Shown here piece after piece: positions 63,066 to 64,000 of a DNA stretch of 64,000 nt (positions are counted from its first letter, which is position 1; every line of letters starts with the position of its first letter). The stretch spans positions 1 to 64,000 of IMG/VR virus record IMGVR_UViG_3300017963_000253, one strand, 5' to 3'. Below the pieces are notes generated by a model. It was given only the letters and a program-made list of their open reading frames with translations, had not been told where the DNA came from and ran no database searches. This DNA is from a virus. The position numbers were made by a program, and so were the translations under genes.

Positions 63066-63732
63066 GCGCGTGATCGTTACGGGCGGGTGCGGATTCCTGG
63101 GTTCCCACGTCGTCGACGAGTTGCTGGAGAGGGGTCACTCCGTGACGGTGGTGGACAACCTTTCCTCCTGCTGGATGGAGGAGTCCGGGGGAAATCCAAC
63201 CCCGAGGTTTCAGCGGGATGAGGCGGAGTACAACTTCTTCTGCATGGAGGAGGGTCGCTGGACGCTTTTGGAGGGCGTGGCGGAGGCGGAGGCGGTTATT
63301 CACCTCTCCAAGCGTCACCCCCTGGAACCGGAGCGCCCGTTGGTCACTTCCGCCTGGAACGGGTACGTCTCCGGGGGGATCTCCCTCCTGAACTTCCTCT
63401 TGGACATCCGCGCGCCGTTGAAGCGCTTCGCGGCGGTGGGGACCGCGGAGGCGTTCGACGCGCGGGGTAGACCCGCCCCGTTCTTCCCGGTAGAGCGCGC
63501 GCTGAGTTCCTGGCTGGAGCACTGGCACCGCCCACCCGCGCTTGGGGCGTACATGGTTAACTTCCAGGAGTTGACCGGGGAGAGAAGACTCCCGGAGGCG
63601 GGGGAGGTGGGTCCGGGGTACTCCGCACCCGTAACTTGGGCCGCTCGAGAACTGGCGGATCTCGCGGACGGGACGCGGAAGCATCAGAAGGCATCGAGAC
63701 TCTTCCCGATATACAAGTTGACGGAGTTATGA
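63058..63732 (+). CDS. Short NAD-dependent epimerase-like protein
   Basis: A 224-residue product. T-G-G-C-G-F-L-G near the N-terminus is the NAD motif, and V-V-D-N-L-S is the usual second strand of UDP-glucose-4-epimerase-type proteins. The protein is about 100 residues shorter than typical (about 310-340), and the Y-x-x-x-K pair is not seen (Y-M-V-N-F occurs where it would be expected). It may be a degraded or non-catalytic homologue. A second, complete SDR is at 44247-45254. Confidence 0.66.
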   Translation: MSKRVIVTGGCGFLGSHVVDELLERGHSVTVVDNLSSCWMEESGGNPTPRFQRDEAEYNFFCMEEGRWTLLEGVAEAEAVIHLSKRHPLEPERPLVTSAWNGYVSGGISLLNFLLDIRAPLKRFAAVGTAEAFDARGRPAPFFPVERALSSWLEHWHRPPALGAYMVNFQELTGERRLPEAGEVGPGYSAPVTWAARELADLADGTRKHQKASRLFPIYKLTEL

Positions 63733-64000
63733 GTAAGAACGGGTACGCCATACTCCGGACCTCCACCCTGGCGTGGCTTCTGGAGCAGTCGAAGTCGAAA
63801 GTAGGGGAAGCGCCTCATCAAGTCCTCTCGGAGATTGCGGAGTTGGTGGAGAACCCGAAGGTGGAACCACCTCCGGATCTGGAGTTGGAACTCCGGGGAT
63901 CCGGTCCGCTCCTGACGGTAGAGGAGCACGTCTCGCTCCTGGAGGACGCGGACCTGGGACTCCCGACGGATCGTCACGGTGGAAGCTTCTGGAGGCTGGT
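63729..64000 (+). CDS. Hypothetical gene cut by window end
   Basis: A frame opening with ATG at 63729 (overlap with previous stop, ATGA) is open to the window end for 90 codons. The translation begins M-S-K-N-G-Y-A-I-L-R and includes an acidic helix-rich region (S-E-I-A-E-L-V-E-N-P). GC-rich third positions support coding. The C-terminus lies outside the window, and no domain is recognised. Confidence 0.6.
   Translation, partial: MSKNGYAILRTSTLAWLLEQSKSKVGEAPHQVLSEIAELVENPKVEPPPDLELELRGSGPLLTVEEHVSLLEDADLGLPTDRHGGSFWRL

Noticed and set aside
1-64000. tRNA genes or a CRISPR array
   Set aside because: No cloverleaf-like intergenic sequence and no regularly spaced repeat-spacer array was noticed. 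Gaps are too short for most RNA genes. A tRNAscan or CRISPR search would be decisive.

Overview
The window is a continuous piece of a tailed-bacteriophage genome (Caudoviricetes) with a contractile tail. About 75 genes, all on the plus strand, are packed almost without gaps, and many starts overlap the previous stop by 1 to 4 bases (TGATG, ATGA, GTGA), so translational coupling is pervasive. Most of the DNA is GC-rich (about 70% G+C in a 60-base line counted inside the helicase gene). Purine-rich ribosome sites (AGGAGG, GGAGGAG) are common, so the host should be a GC-rich bacterium with a normal anti-Shine-Dalgarno. No host can be named. The ends are cut: the window starts inside one gene and stops inside another, and the capsid, portal and terminase genes are not included.

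Layout. 1-4331: end of an upstream gene, then modular fibre- or adhesin-like virion genes with shared N- and C-terminal modules. 4334-27147: head-tail connector, neck and tail-completion genes, sheath, tail tube, a tail-assembly chaperone with a very clear -1 frameshift site, tape measure, LysM/tube adaptor, hub (gpD-like), spike (gpV-like), gp25/W-like, baseplate J-like, gpI-like fused to lectin-like domains, and a 1025-residue fibre. 27187-29697: holin, nested spanin-like pair and small membrane or coiled-coil proteins, closed by a strong intrinsic terminator. 29894-37333: replication block with an SF2 helicase, small proteins, two winged-helix proteins (the second carrying an iteron-like candidate origin inside its gene), DnaC-like loader, DnaB-like helicase, primase and an excisionase-type HTH protein. 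37336-40725: accessory segment with a membrane-anchored matrixin-like zinc protease, an AT-rich control region, a small serine recombinase and a sigma-region-2-like protein with an inserted C2H2 finger. 40737-47556: nucleotide-metabolism and modification segment with a Rossmann FAD/NAD protein, MazG-HAD fusion, divergent ThyX homologue, dNMP-kinase-like protein, SDR epimerase, then a strikingly AT-rich three-gene cassette (ParB-like / unknown / PAPS-reductase-like, IbrB-IbrA type). 47553-59547: family B DNA polymerase, possible mediator and gp32-like proteins, RecA/UvsX-like recombinase, Mre11/Rad50-like nuclease pair, SSB, DNA methyltransferase and RuvC-like resolvase. 59547-64000: small proteins, a double-psi beta-barrel (RlpA-like) protein, an amidase endolysin, small proteins and a truncated epimerase.

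How the parts work together. The phage carries its own initiator, loader, helicase, primase, polymerase, SSB, recombinase and end-processing set, so it should run replication and recombination-dependent repair largely by itself. The 41-47.5 kb segment is the best place to look for undescribed biology. A ThyX homologue without the canonical signature, flanked by an FAD-type protein, a nucleotide pyrophosphatase/phosphatase fusion and a nucleotide kinase, could supply an altered pyrimidine. The adjoining foreign-looking ParB/PAPS-reductase cassette could be a modification, defence or anti-defence module. These functional links are inference.
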